Assembly (NCBI GenBank): GCA_019925095.2
Contig: CM034411.1
Location: 13,020,001 to 13,084,000 of the forward strand
Source: Dendrolimus kikuchii
Taxonomy: Eukaryota; Arthropoda; Insecta; Lepidoptera; Lasiocampidae
Length of the DNA: 64,000 bases
Direction of reading: 5' to 3'
The position numbers and the translations under genes were made by a program. Within the stretch, counting starts at the first letter, position 1; each line of letters opens with the position of its first letter. The notes below the pieces were generated by a model. It saw nothing but the letters and a program-made list of their open reading frames with translations, did no database searches and was not told where the DNA came from. Below, piece by piece: positions 46,501 through 56,745 of this stretch.

Positions 46501-49500
46501 CAACTGAATTCATCACCTAGAAAAGCGAAAAAAATATTAATTCCTTCGCCTATCCACTACCCACAATTTGCGCCATGATGCGTACCGAAAACTTATGACG
46601 CCTGCACACACTTCATCCTATTATGATAATTCTCTTACGGTGCAGGCTGTCAAACTTTGGAATATGCTGCCTCTTACTGTCAGAGAGGACAAATCCTTAC
46701 CAACATTTAGAAATTTGCTCAGAAAACACTATTTGTCCACAAATATCTATGTCTGATTAACAAAATATAATCATATAAATCACATTTATTTAATAACTTA
46801 TGTATCATTGTATATATATGACTATGTATATATTATATATGTGTGTATTTGTATACTTATTTAGCAGGGATGGAAGGTGCACCGCTGATATAGAAAGAAG
46901 AGTGAATTTGGGGAATAGTGTGAATGGAGCGTTAGGTAAACTTCTAGGCGCTAAGAACCTCAGCCAGAAGGCCCAGCTTACCATACACAACGCGGTGCTG
47001 GTACCTACGCTCACGTATGGAAGCGAGAGTTGGGTATGAAAGAGAGAGCATGAAAGTAGAGTAAACGCGGTCAAGGTGCGAGCACTGCGCAAAATCTGCG
47101 GAGTGACGCTCGCGGACCGCGTTCGTAATACCGAAGTAAGAAAGAGAGTTGGTCTGAAAGAGAGTGTCGGGGTAAAGGTAAGGAAAGGAATGTTCCGGTG
47201 GTTCGGGCATGTGGAAAGAGTGCATGATGAAAGAATGACTAAACAGATATACAATGCAAAAGTGGATGGATGCAGAAGTCGTGGAAGGCCACGACACACC
47301 TTCCATGATCAAATTGATCGTGTACTAGCGGAAGGTGATGTCAGGAGCCTTAAGAACAGACGAGCTTGCATGACAAGAGTTATGAATGTCAAAGAGGCAA
47401 GTGAGGTGTGTAAGAATAAGCCTAAATAGCGCTCTGTTGTTCGTGACTACCCCGCAAGGGAACTGGCGTGAAGTTATGTATGTATACTTATTTCTTAAAT
47501 TAGTTTGAGTATTTATGTATCTATTGCCTTTTTCGTGCACCACCTATATCGCCTGATTCAAATTTCTTTCATTTAGGTTGGCTGGAAGAGATCGCTTTGA
47601 GCGAGAAGGCCGCCTATTGTATTGCCTAGAAAATATTGTAAATATGGTCTGCTTTTGTAATTGTATATTTTGGTGTGCAATAAAGTGTTATCCCTCTCTC
47701 TCTCTTTCTCTAATTCAATAAGGTTGCCTGGAAGAGATTACTATAAGAAATAAAGTCTACCGTTGTTTATTACTACTGTTTATATATTACTACTATATAT
47801 ATTATTACTGTTTAAATATATTATTATTGTTTATATGTTGTTTGTTACTAGCGGACTTGACATACGTTGTCCTGCTCGATTCTGGTGCCACCTACTGGGT
47901 CTAAAGGTGAATCTAAAGCACGGAGCACATTTAATAACACATAAAATTTCATCAAAATCGTAGAACCCGATTCCAGCCCCAAGTGTTTTGTTTAGATTGA
48001 TGGGTTACATTATTGAAGTTTTAGTAGGGATCCCTAATTTTTATTAGTCTATATTAATCAGGGAAAATGTAGCATTAGAATAGTGAAACAATTTTTGAAG
48101 TCGGTACAGTAGTTTTTGAGTTTATTCGTTACAAAAATACAAATCTTTCCGCTTGCAGAAACTGAACAGAAATACTAATTTATATGACTACCGCCCCTGG
48201 TTTAGGGTATGCTGTCATAACTACCTCCAGTTGTGTTCCGGCATTCGTGGCCAGGGTCCAATCTTCCTTCAAGGCCGGCAGCACATTGGTAGCACCTTTG
48301 TGCGCCGTGTGTGTGTTGCCAACACCTTTAGTGTTGCAAATGTCCGTAATCGACGGTAATCACTTTCCCTCAAGTGGGTTATCAGACTTTTTTGTTGAAT
48401 GTATGCAACAAAAGACTAAAAAATATCACCTTTGTATGTATTAACATGTGCTCTCTCGATGTGTTCCACCAACATATTTTGATTTGGATATCTTTCGTAG
48501 CATTGTTCCCAGAGACACGTTCTTTCACCTGAAACAAGAGTGAACTAACTTAACTAACTAATATTAACTAATTAATATTTTTGTAACTAACAATACTCAT
48601 TGACACTTGATATATTTATCTTCCATGATCACGGTTACTGAAAAGTGACCGAAACGTCGCAATAATGAAGATCAAATAAATCACCGCGCTTAAAACCGTT
48701 AAAATGTAGTTTTAATACTTAAAAAAAAAATTAAAATGCCACTAGCAACGCATGCTGGGTGCAGCTAAAAATCATCTTATTGCAAATTATTTTTAACATT
48801 TAACAAACAAACTTATAATTAAACTTACGTTTCAACGCTTTTAAGCGTGGTATTTTATTTGATTTTCATTTCAATGATTCGGTCATCTTTAAGTTGCAGT
48901 GATCATGGAAACTATTACTACACGGCTGGTGAAAAGTGGCCGAAACGTCGAAATAAAAATCATATAAAATGCCCCACTTACATTGTTAAAACGTCCTTAC
49001 GTACCTTGAATCTTTTCTTTATCAACTTTTCTTATACTGTTCTGATTATTCCTTGTGTCAATATTTACAGTGACATCATTCTCACCTTCAAATGTTAGTC
49101 CAAAGTCATCTAAGTTAACAAATAGCTCATCCTCGTCAAATGTTTCAGAATTCTCATCGTAATAGCACGAACTCTGTAAATCACTTTCAATTGATTCGGA
49201 AACAGATATTTTTCTTTCATTTCTATCAAAATTAAACTCATTGCAGCTCGTCGGTGTGTCTGGTAAAACGTATCTTTTATCAGCATCTAAATTTTGTAAA
49301 ATATTGTTTGGATAGCTGTAATGTTCTATACTGTTTACTGCGCCATTGTTTGGTAGAATTGTTGTACTATTATCTTGTATTAAGTTTTCTTTGATATTGT
49401 AATTCGAGTATCTTTTTGAAAATACAGTCTCGATTGATGGTAGGGAATTCTTTTCTGTATTAGGTAAATATTCTTCATTGAACCCATCGGGCGAAAGACG

Positions 49501-49920
49501 ACAGGACTCATTGTCTTCTCGGCAAAGTTCATCAATTAAGGATTCATCATCTATGTAATCGTTAGTCTCATAATTTGGTTCTTGATAATCGGCTTTATTT
49601 GTTTCTTCAAAATCTATATTATCGAGATCTAACAATACTTCTTTAATATTTTGCTCATTTATATTACTATCTATTACTTTATCAATCATTTCAAAATCTG
49701 TATCAATTGCATTATTATTATTCCAGCCATCGATAACTTCAAAATCAAAACTTTCTTCAACGCCGTACTTAAAATTGTCTACTTTTTTGCTTTTATTACT
49801 ATTTTCTAGTTCTAGATTAAATTGTGACATGTAATAAGCATGTAGGTCTGTGACGGTATCATTTTTTTCTTGAAACAACTCGTCGTCATCGTAGCAAGGT
49901 ATGATGTCATAGTCGGCCAT
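43315..49920 (-). CDS. GLIS / lame-duck-type C2H2 zinc-finger transcription factor, complete, 5 exons
   Basis: Exons (minus strand): 49920-49005, 48528-48430, 46516-46398, 45509-45348, 43551-43315. GT..AG junctions keep frame; the total is 1533 nt, i.e. 510 aa plus TAA. Residues 1-300 are acidic and Asn-rich with no known fold. Five C2H2 fingers follow at about 310-333, 344-369, 377-399, 407-429 and 437-459. Sequences such as [49 protein letters not shown] and [14 protein letters not shown] are hallmarks of the GLI/GLIS/ZIC superfamily and fit GLIS or Drosophila lame duck (a muscle-fusion regulator) best. It is therefore a nuclear DNA-binding regulator. The start has a good context (AAACATGG) and an in-frame stop 21 nt upstream. 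I cannot separate lmd from other GLIS paralogues by eye. Confidence 0.93.
44553..44900 (+). repeat. Dispersed repeat, family J, in GLIS-like intron 4
   Basis: Matches 62700-63015 and the reverse of 32505-32825: AAAACTTTGTACCCCTTTTT, GCGCGGACGGAGGAGTA, ATTTCGACCACG...GACCACTAGT. Confidence 0.82.
45348..45509 (-). CDS. GLIS-like exon 4 (zinc fingers 3 and 4)
   Basis: 162 nt, exactly 54 codons, [17 protein letters not shown] through [13 protein letters not shown]. It supplies two consecutive C-X4-C fingers joined by the TGERPY linker. Acceptor TTCCAG, donor GTAAGT. Confidence 0.94.
45619..46146 (-). repeat. SINE-like family S copy interrupted by another S copy, GLIS-like intron 3
   Basis: Minus-strand halves 45619-45742 and 45991-46146 join at GCCGGAACA / AACACAAGG of the consensus; the plus-strand copy at 45743-45990 sits between them. 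Confidence 0.85.
45743..45990 (+). repeat. SINE-like family S copy, short form, nested
   Basis: Begins at CCCAGGTGGTAGGGC (about 80-100 bp into the consensus) and ends in a ~20-A tail. The same internal start is used by 54948-55178 and by the truncated copy at 60602-60833. Confidence 0.87.
46398..46516 (-). CDS. GLIS-like exon 3 (zinc finger 2)
   Basis: 119 nt encoding [18 protein letters not shown], then the diagnostic [17 protein letters not shown], ending at the first Cys of finger 3 (NRCH). Acceptor TTCTAG, donor GTAAGT. Confidence 0.94.
46546..47715 (+). mobile_element. Jockey-type LINE 3' end, interrupted by an RTE fragment, GLIS-like intron 2
   Basis: 46546-46756 encodes [49 protein letters not shown], the RT C-terminal tail. 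The 3' UTR continues on both sides of an RTE insertion (46863-47482) to GGTTGGCTGGAAGAGATCGC, CAATAAAGTGTTATCC and a (TC)n tail. Fragments of this 3' UTR recur across the window. Confidence 0.82.
46863..47482 (+). mobile_element. RTE-like LINE 3' fragment (620 bp), longest copy
   Basis: Encodes [56 protein letters not shown], a TGA where Trp is expected, then [20 protein letters not shown] through the shared tail. The text fits the end of a LINE reverse transcriptase. The 11-bp target-site duplication TATACTTATTT lies at 46852-46862 and 47483-47493. 5'-truncated and dead. Confidence 0.94.
47850..48135 (+). repeat. Lepidopteran interspersed repeat, GLIS-like intron 2
   Basis: CTAGCGGACTTGACATACG, TGCCACCTACTGGGTCTAAA, ATTTCATCAAAATCG: same type as 9705 and 52432. 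Confidence 0.6.
48181..48395 (+). repeat. Diverged family S copy, GLIS-like intron 2
   Basis: Recognisable core (ACTACCGCCCCTGG, AGTTGTGTTCCGGCATT, CACCTTTAGTGTTGCAAATG), with an extra block near 48305. An older subfamily. Confidence 0.75.
48430..48528 (-). CDS. GLIS-like exon 2 (zinc finger 1)
   Basis: 99 nt encoding [16 protein letters not shown]... to HVNTYK: an atypical GLI-type first finger, C-X4-C with H-X4-H. Acceptor TTTCAG, donor GTGATA. A diverged SINE-like copy ends about 30 bp beyond the donor. Confidence 0.93.
48588..48717 (+). mobile_element. Penelope-like terminal fragment, GLIS-like intron 1
   Basis: AACAATACTCATTGACACTTG, hairpin GGTTACT GAAA AGTGACC, GAAACGTCG, and arm ACCGCGCTTAAAACCGTTAA. 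Confidence 0.82.
48819..48995. mobile_element. Miniature Penelope-derived foldback, against the GLIS-like exon 1 donor
   Basis: Inverted arms (ACTTACGTTTCAACGCTTTT.. and ..CATTGTTAAAACGT) flank a decayed hairpin and GAAACGTCG. Ends about 9 bp from the splice donor at 49004. Confidence 0.72.
49005..49920 (-). CDS. GLIS-like exon 1 (acidic N-terminal half)
   Basis: 916 nt, residues 1-305 and the first base of 306. [19 protein letters not shown] begins an Asp/Glu/Asn/Ser-rich, probably disordered region that could act as an activation domain. The donor is G|GTACGT at 49004. A Penelope-derived repeat begins within about 10 bp of this donor. Confidence 0.92.
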
Positions 49921-50278
49921 GTTTCTTAGGTCATTTACCTACAAAAGTTCACTAATCTCTATGAGAGGTACTGGTAATGACATGTGGTGTTTGTTGAACA
50001 GTTTCTGCGCATATGGCATTTGCTATTATTATAAAAATAAACTTTCTCTGTACAACATCACGCGTGGCTTCAGTATCTGCGAAATATATGTTTAATTAAG
50101 TTTTTTTATTCTTTTTGTTTAACACGTGTTTGGTGTTTATTATTAGGAAGTGAATTCAGATTTTTTTTGGGATGTATTGATTTTTTTAGAAATCCACGTT
50201 TAATCTACATATAGTAATATTATGAAGAGGTAAAGTTTTTGACTTTGTTTCTAGGAAATACTCTCTTGAACCACTATT
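49921..50278. other. 5' flank of the GLIS-like gene
   Basis: Presumed 5' UTR and promoter. No convincing TATA box and no further coding exon were recognised upstream. Confidence 0.35.
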
Positions 50279-50568
50279 TTTTATTGTTGAAGCACAGCAC
50301 ATAGGCTGACGGCCCAACTGTGATGGAAAGTGGTTACTGTCGCCTATGGACATTAGCAATATCATAGGTGCTGCCAATGTGCTGCCGACCTTGAAGAAGA
50401 AACTGGAACCTAGCAACTGATGCCGGAACACAACTCAATGTTATTATGGCGGCATACCCTAGACCAGGGGTGGTAGCCTTCCAGTCGGGCAAATACCCTA
50501 CCAGTTGGCTGTGGGTTGTTTTGTCGCCTCTTACTGAATTAGTGTTCTTTTTCCGTTCCTGCACGGAG
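50279..50568 (-). repeat. SINE-like family S copy, diverged subfamily
   Basis: Has CTGACGGCCCAACTGTGATG in place of the usual CAGACGGCCCACTTGATG, shared with 56430-56743, and lacks the CGGCCGGGCGGCC block. Confidence 0.85.
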
Positions 50569-50775
50569 AGAACTACCGAACAGATTTTGAAAATTCTTTC
50601 ACCAGTAGAAAGTTACATTATTTCTGAGACATAGGCTATATTTGATTGTCATTAATAATATTTTTAATGCACCCAGCGAAGTAGGCACGAGTGAGCTTGT
50701 GTACAATGTGGTGAAGTTGTTATATTGGTTAGTTCCAACGAGTAAATTAGTTGAATAGTATTTTCTGAATATGTA

Positions 50776-50935
50776 GTTATAAAATGATAGATAGATAGAT
50801 AGATAGATAACACTTTATTGTACACCATTATAGAAAACAGAAAATCTTATAGCCTAAAAATATTCTAAATGTGCACAATGGGCGGTCGTATCGCTAAGAA
50901 GCGATCTCTTTCAGACAACCCGTAAAATGTTACAA
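50776..50935 (-). repeat. LINE 3' UTR fragment with (TATC)n tail
   Basis: (GATA)n, then ACACTTTATTGTACACCAT and ATGGGCGGTCGTATCGCTAA, the reverse of the 3' UTR at 47494-47715. Confidence 0.75.
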
Positions 50936-51254
50936 CTTTCGATTGTAATAACTATATACTTAAGGCAGATATTTTTTTATATGTAGATACAGATACGTGC
51001 GTAACAGTGCATTGTATTTTAAAATTTATGCTAGTGATTTAAAGTGTAATTTAGATTGAATTACTACAAATAAGAGTCAAAATACCTAAGAATAAAGACG
51101 TCTATAATAGAATGTAAATGCGAAAATGTGTGTGTGCAGTGCACACTTGTCTACTAAGCGTTGTAGATATGATTATGTTCGCCTGTATGATCTCTGAAGC
51201 TTCACTTCTACTGCACGTAAACTCCATACACACATTTTTTTATGGATGAGCAAT

Positions 51255-51564
51255 ATTTTTTATGGCAGGAGTTCAGCAGACAGGCAGACGGCCCACTTGA
51301 TGGAAAACGGTTACCATCGCCTATGGACATTTGCAACACCAAAGGTGCTACAAATGCGCTGCTGCTCTCTTAAGGGAGACTGGAACCTGGTCACTAATGC
51401 CGGAACACAACACAAGTTTGTCATGGCGGCATACTCTAGACCAGGGGTGGTCGCCATCCAGTCAAGCAAATACCCTACCACTTGGCTGTGGGTTGTTGAG
51501 TCGCCTCTTTCGACAGGCCGCCCGGCCGCAGGAAATTGTATTCTTTCTCCGTTCCTGCACGGAT
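51255..51564 (-). repeat. SINE-like family S copy, full length
   Basis: Near-consensus from CCTGCCATAAAAAA (tail) to CCGTGCAGG. Confidence 0.93.
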
Positions 51565-51849
51565 AGAATAGATAGCAATTGTACTTACTTTGATTCTACG
51601 GTATTATGAGTGTTTATCATTTAGTTAATTGTCATATTAAAATATTGTAGATCTTGTCTTATTTTGTGTACCACGAACATCGCCAGATCAGTTAAGAGTA
51701 TTGTTTACTGGCCGGTTCCTATATCTTACTAACGGTCATTATCACTGTCGGTTTAAATTTGACATAAGCTCCATACAAGTAATGGCATATTTCTGTGGAT
51801 GGTAATGCAAGTTAATGAATAGTAGGTAAGATGTAGGGATCGGGTGTAA

Positions 51850-51905
51850 GTTAGTTTCCCTAAAGAGATCGCTTTAAGTGATAAGACCACCTATTGTTAG
51901 GCTAA
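51850..51905 (+). repeat. LINE 3' UTR fragment
   Basis: AGAGATCGCTTTAAGTGATA, AGACCACCTATTGTT. Confidence 0.55.
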
Positions 51906-52431
51906 GAAAGTGAATAGAATAGAAGAACTGTCGCACACATATAATTTAGAAATAGCAAAGATGTTGTCTTCTTTGTAGGAACGATGGTTTGTCCTTTCGG
52001 ACGTACAACACAGGCAGTTTATAATGTTGCCTGGCCATTATATAATATTATTATTATTGTCATAAAAAAACTCTGTTATTAATTACAAAAAAGTACAAAT
52101 TATAACCAGCTCTAACCAAAATGTTAGGGACTGTATGAATTTAGATTATAATACTGAAAAAATACGCTGGACAATGATGGTGAAAATACATATATTTGGT
52201 AACTAAAAAAAATAAAAATAAATCACATTATTAAAAATACTTGTAGTTGTGTGCGTCTGTACAAAGTGTTGTAACTATGCAGTTTATAATAATATATATA
52301 CCTGAACAAATTATTTTCAGTTTTAAATATACATTGTCAATAAATCTCTACTTACTAATAAAATTAAAGTGGCTGTCTGTGATTTGAAAATAAATGCTAA
52401 AGTTTAAATTAAAATTGTTATATTATAAACT

Positions 52432-53026
52432 AGCTGTCCCGGCAGACGTTGTTCTGCCCTGAAGAAATAAAATTTAGAACCCGATTCCAGCGCCACCTAC
52501 CAGATCCAAATGTAAACTATCCTATCTTTCAAGTCAGATCAAACTGCCCACGGTGTGCAAATTTGAATAAAATCGGTCAATTATTTTAGGGAGTCCATCG
52601 CGGACAAACAACGTGACACGTAATTTATATACATATATTAAGATTACTACGACATCGCCGCGACTTCGTCAACGCTTGATTGTAAATTACCGCAACATTG
52701 AAAATGAATGTAAGTTATCGCTTTAGTGAAAACTGTGTCGGAATAAGCTAATTTTAATGCACCCGAACAACTATAAACCGCTGCCAGAAAAAATCCCGCG
52801 AGATTCTCGGGATAAAAAGTAGCTCAGGTTCTAAGTCTAAGAAATTGCTGTCGATCAGCGGTAAGTGCGTCGAAATCGACTCAGCAGTTTTTACGTGAAT
52901 CCCGGTCAAATAGACACTAAAAAAAATGCATCGTGTTCTCCATCGTTTATATAGTGTATTCCAGTTGTTTTTTTTTAAATAGCTTCAATGTACAGATACG
53001 GCATGTTTAGAATTTTATAATATTAT
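52432..53026 (-). repeat. Two adjacent interspersed repeats (composite plus family E)
   Basis: 52432-52642 begins ACTAGCTGTCCCGGCAGACG (plus orientation). 52643-53026 is an uninterrupted minus-strand family E copy, which serves as the reference for the split copy in Vg intron 1. Confidence 0.75.
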
Positions 53027-53519
53027 GGATAATATTGTTTTTGGTTTTTCTTTAATTAGCTCCGAAACGACTGAACGAATTACGATGAAAATTACACAGT
53101 ATTTATTCTTCAAGTTTTGTGTGTTTATATGGCTTGCATATACAATAATAACAAAGTGTAAGTATATAATTATTAGGAACAGAAAGTATGAAAGAAATAC
53201 GAAAATTCATCACATATGCGAAAGATTAACGCGTTTTTTTTTATAACCATATTATTTAAACCTTGGTTTTTATTTTGAAATCATAAATAGACACTTCAAT
53301 TGTGTTAATATAAATAAATTAGAAATCAGAAAATAAACATAACTTTATATCCAAAGAGAAAGAAATTCCATAAACAGAATAGAAATTAATATGAGATTTA
53401 TTTAATTATTTATATCTATAGTAGTTTGTTATTATTGTTTGTTTTTTAATTGTATTTAATTACGATTGAACTATTTTTAAATTAGTTAAACCAATAAATA
53501 TTATTTTATTTTTCTTCTA

Positions 53520-53662
53520 AAATCTTTTTGGACACCGGGTTGCCTGGAAGCGTTAAGCGATAAGGCCGCCCATTGTTCTAATGGAAATGTATTAATATTA
53601 AATAATTTGGATTTAAGTTATGGTGAACAATAAAAAGTTTTCATTCATTCATTCATTCATGG
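53520..53662 (+). repeat. LINE 3' UTR fragment with (ATTC)n tail
   Basis: GGTTGCCTGGAAGCGTTAAG, CGATAAGGCCGCCCATTGTT, GTGAACAATAAAAAG, then (ATTC)n. Confidence 0.75.
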
Positions 53663-53906
53663 GAAAAGTAGCTATAAAAATAGAGGAAATTATATCATTA
53701 TTGGCACTCCAGGATAATGATTGCCAGTGTATTATTTTATTCGAAAACATTAGGAAGTTTTAATAATTTGTTTATTTTGCAGCCACACAATGATAATAAT
53801 AACATTATAAGGTTAGGAAATTAATAAAATTAAGTTTTTGTAAGATATTGAGTAAATTACTGGGTGTCATTCATTGCCAATAATGGTTATAGTTTACCTT
53901 AAAGGC

Positions 53907-54091
53907 GGGGCTTCATCTGGGTTAGTGTAAAAAATGTAGGCAGTTTCACGCAGATATGACAATGTGTTTAATACGTTATTTGATATGCGACATTGATACA
54001 CTAATGTGGTTATGAGTTAACGGCGTTATTTTTAACGCTTAAAATAAAATGCATTCGCCACAGCCTTTAACACCAACGCAGATGAAGCCCC
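53907..54091. mobile_element. MITE-like foldback element
   Basis: Terminal inverted repeats: left GGGGCTTCATCTGGGTTAGT, right complement GGGGCTTCATCTGCGTTGGT. 185 bp, AT-rich inside, no coding. Confidence 0.75.
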
Positions 54092-54367
54092 AGCATAATA
54101 ATATAATAAACAAAACTTCACCTGGTATCACAACCGAAATTCAAATAAAGAAGTCACTCAACGATTAATTGAAAATTGACACAAATATGGCGTCAATTGT
54201 CAAAGTGACACTTAACCGAATTTGTGGCGGGAACGCGACCGCACGGGGGCGGGATTAAGACGGGAATAACAGGAGCTAATGGGATGGCGACCCAATCCTT
54301 TATGGATTAACGAGCTTGTCACGCGAATGGAAGTGGCATGGGAAAAATATACCCTAATAATAATATA

Positions 54368-54560
54368 CTAGTTGTTACCCGCGACTTCGTCCTTTAAATT
54401 TTTTTCTAAAATAAAAGGAGCCTAAGTTACTCGTTATAACATCTGCACATCTTATAACAGCTATCTGCAAGTGAAAGTCTCGTCAAAATCCGTCCAGCCG
54501 TTTCAAAGATTAGCTAGAACAAACATACAGACAGACAAAAAATTAAAATTAATTTTTTGA
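54368..54560 (+). repeat. Lepidopteran interspersed repeat fragment
   Basis: CTAGTTGTTACCCGCGACTT, CGTCCAGCCGTTTCAAAGAT, ACAGACAGACAAAAA. Confidence 0.65.
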
Positions 54561-54735
54561 TATAAGTACCGTATATACCTTAATATGCATTTAGCAAAAA
54601 GCTATTATTTTGACATTACAAACAGACACTTCAATTTAATTTATCTACAGATAAAAAAATCGTAACCATATTTCTTAGTTACTTTTTATCAACTGGTGGC
54701 AAATATTTGCTTTTGAAGTCGTTGGTTTCTTTAAG

Positions 54736-54838
54736 GTGGAGTACAGCAGAATATCTTACGGCACATCTGATGTAAAGTGGTCACCGTTCTTTGAACATTT
54801 GTACCATAAATGGTGCTACCTATATCATGCCGGCCTCT
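54736..54838 (-). repeat. Decayed family S fragment
   Basis: GAGTACAGCAGAAT..ACGGC..CTGATG..AAGTGGTCACC resembles the family's 3' part. Confidence 0.45.
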
Positions 54839-54947
54839 TACTTACTTATAAAGTGAAATATTCTGAATAAAATCAAGTTTAAAAAACACTTACAACAAAA
54901 ATTACACCGAAACTGGAAAGACTTACAGACTACAAGGTACCCTTTTG

Positions 54948-55178
54948 CTAGGTGGTAGGGCATTTTCCCGACTGGATGGCTACCACCCCTGGTCTAGAGT
55001 ATACCGCCATAACAACCTTGAGTTGTATTCCGGCATTAGTGACCAGGTTCCAGTCTCCCTTAAGAGAGCAGCAGCGCATTTGTAGCACTTTTGGTGTTGC
55101 AAATGCCCATAGGCGATGGTAACCGCTTGCCATCGAGTGGGCCGTCTGCCTGTCTACTGAACTCAAGCAATAAAAAAT
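54948..55178 (+). repeat. SINE-like family S copy, short form
   Basis: Starts at AGGTGGTAGGGC, the same internal point as 45743, and ends AAGCAATAAAAAA. Confidence 0.9.
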
Positions 55179-55637
55179 TCAAGAAATCATGCATATTTAA
55201 AAATGATTAAAATTGAATTGAAATGGCTCATCTAGAACATTTACATCAATACCTCGCACATGTGTTTTTCTTTTTAAAACCAAAACACACTTACGTTTTC
55301 GCCTCTCGATGATATTGATTTTATAAATAAGCCTATCTCAACGACTTAAGGTGGAAAATATATTTGTGTATTGTCTAATGGCTACAAAATAAGATTGGTT
55401 TTGAATATGTCTTTTGCCGCCCAACTTTTATCGATTCATTAGACATCATTTTATATATTTTTTCTAATTAAGTTTAGTATAATGTGAAGTTACTTTCATT
55501 TCCGTAATTAAGAGACCAATTTTAGGGTTTCGTAGCCATTTTGGCAAGAACATAACCCTTATGTTTTCGTCGCGTGTATCCATTTTTATGTCTTTAAATA
55601 TCAGTATTATTTATCTCTTAAACTACTGGGTATATAG

Positions 55638-56158
55638 TGTTACAACTTAGGCCCCGACAAAGACAAATTCCACGTACAGATCTGCAAAAGCACATTTTAT
55701 TACCTGTCGATGTTTGAACTAACTAATCCTTTTATGATCGTCTTCTTTTGTTCACTTATTTATTGGCATACGTTTCTAGTTATTGTGGAGAACAGCCTAT
55801 TGTTCTATTGCACTAGTTCATTAGCATCAGTGTTGCGGATTACAAGTACAAGCTAGTTCTAGGAAACTGTGTCGACGTTGCTGGGCGGTTACATTTGCAT
55901 TTGTGAAGTATAAAACGACGGCCTGATTGAGAGAGGGGTAAGTTGAGCTACAACTACGATACGGGCGTGACGTGTACACATTCGGGAATCTAATAGTGAC
56001 GGATTTTGCGCGTTGTATTGAATTACGACCTTCTGCATTACGTTTAGATTTGTTGTGTTCGATTATATTTTACCTGTGTTATACGTGTTTGTATAGTTCT
56101 AATAAACTCTATAATAATTCTAACGGCATTTTACTTCGAGTTCCGCTAACTCGTAACA
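55638..56158 (+). mobile_element. Solo LTR of a Ty3/Gypsy-type retrotransposon
   Basis: 521 bp, starting TGTTAC and ending GTAACA (perfect short inverted termini). Flanked on both sides by the 4-bp duplication ATAG (55634-55637 and 56159-56162). Inside are a TATA box TATAAAA (55909-55915) and a polyadenylation signal AATAAA (56101-56106), the expected U3-R-U5 order. No internal coding region remains. The Gypsy assignment rests on TSD length and layout. Confidence 0.88.
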
Positions 56159-56202
56159 ATAGTTAAAATTTGACAGAGAGATCTATGGTTTGGGTTACTA
56201 AT

Positions 56203-56303
56203 ACATACATACATACATAACTTCACGCCAGTTTCCTTGCAGGGTAGGCACATACAACATAGCGCCATTCTGGCTTATTCTTACACACCTCACTTGCTTC
56301 TTC
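56203..56303 (-). mobile_element. RTE-like LINE 3' fragment (101 bp)
   Basis: Most diverged copy. 8-bp target-site duplication TTACTAAT at 56195-56202 and 56304-56311; (TATG)n tail. Confidence 0.88.
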
Positions 56304-56429
56304 TTACTAATGACATAGTCAAATAGTAAATAATATTTAGGGAGGCACCATACATGTAACTAACAGACCAAAAAGAAAACCCTGTACGTAAACGTGAGGA
56401 GTATCATTATAAAGGTCTTGCAAAATATC

Positions 56430-56743
56430 TTTTTTTTTATTGCTGGAGTACAGCAGACAGGCTGACGGCCCAACTGTGATGGAAAGTGGTTACCGTCGCA
56501 TATAAACATTTGCAACACTAAAGGTGCTACCAATGTGCTGCTGGACTTGTAGATTGGGCTGGAACCTGGCCACTAATACCGGAACACAAATCAAGGCTGT
56601 TATGGCAGCATACTCTAGACCAGGAGTGGTAGCCCTCCAGATGGGAAAATACCCTACCTCCTGGCTGTGGGTTGTTTTATCGCCTCTTACGACAGGCCGC
56701 CTGGCCGCAGAAATTTGTATTCTTTCTCCGTTCCTGCACGGAT
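56430..56743 (-). repeat. SINE-like family S copy, full length, diverged subfamily
   Basis: Shares the CTGACGGCCCAACTGTGATG variant with 50279-50568. Directly abuts a PLE fragment. Confidence 0.88.
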
Positions 56744-56745
56744 AT

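Noticed and set aside
46805..47312. Long open frames antisense to the RTE copies (also 32039-32360)
   Set aside because: Shadows of the conserved RTE tail; they recur wherever the element does and have no motif.
54180..54320. GC-rich patch as a promoter or CpG island of a gene
   Set aside because: No adjacent coding exon or conserved core-promoter motif could be supported.
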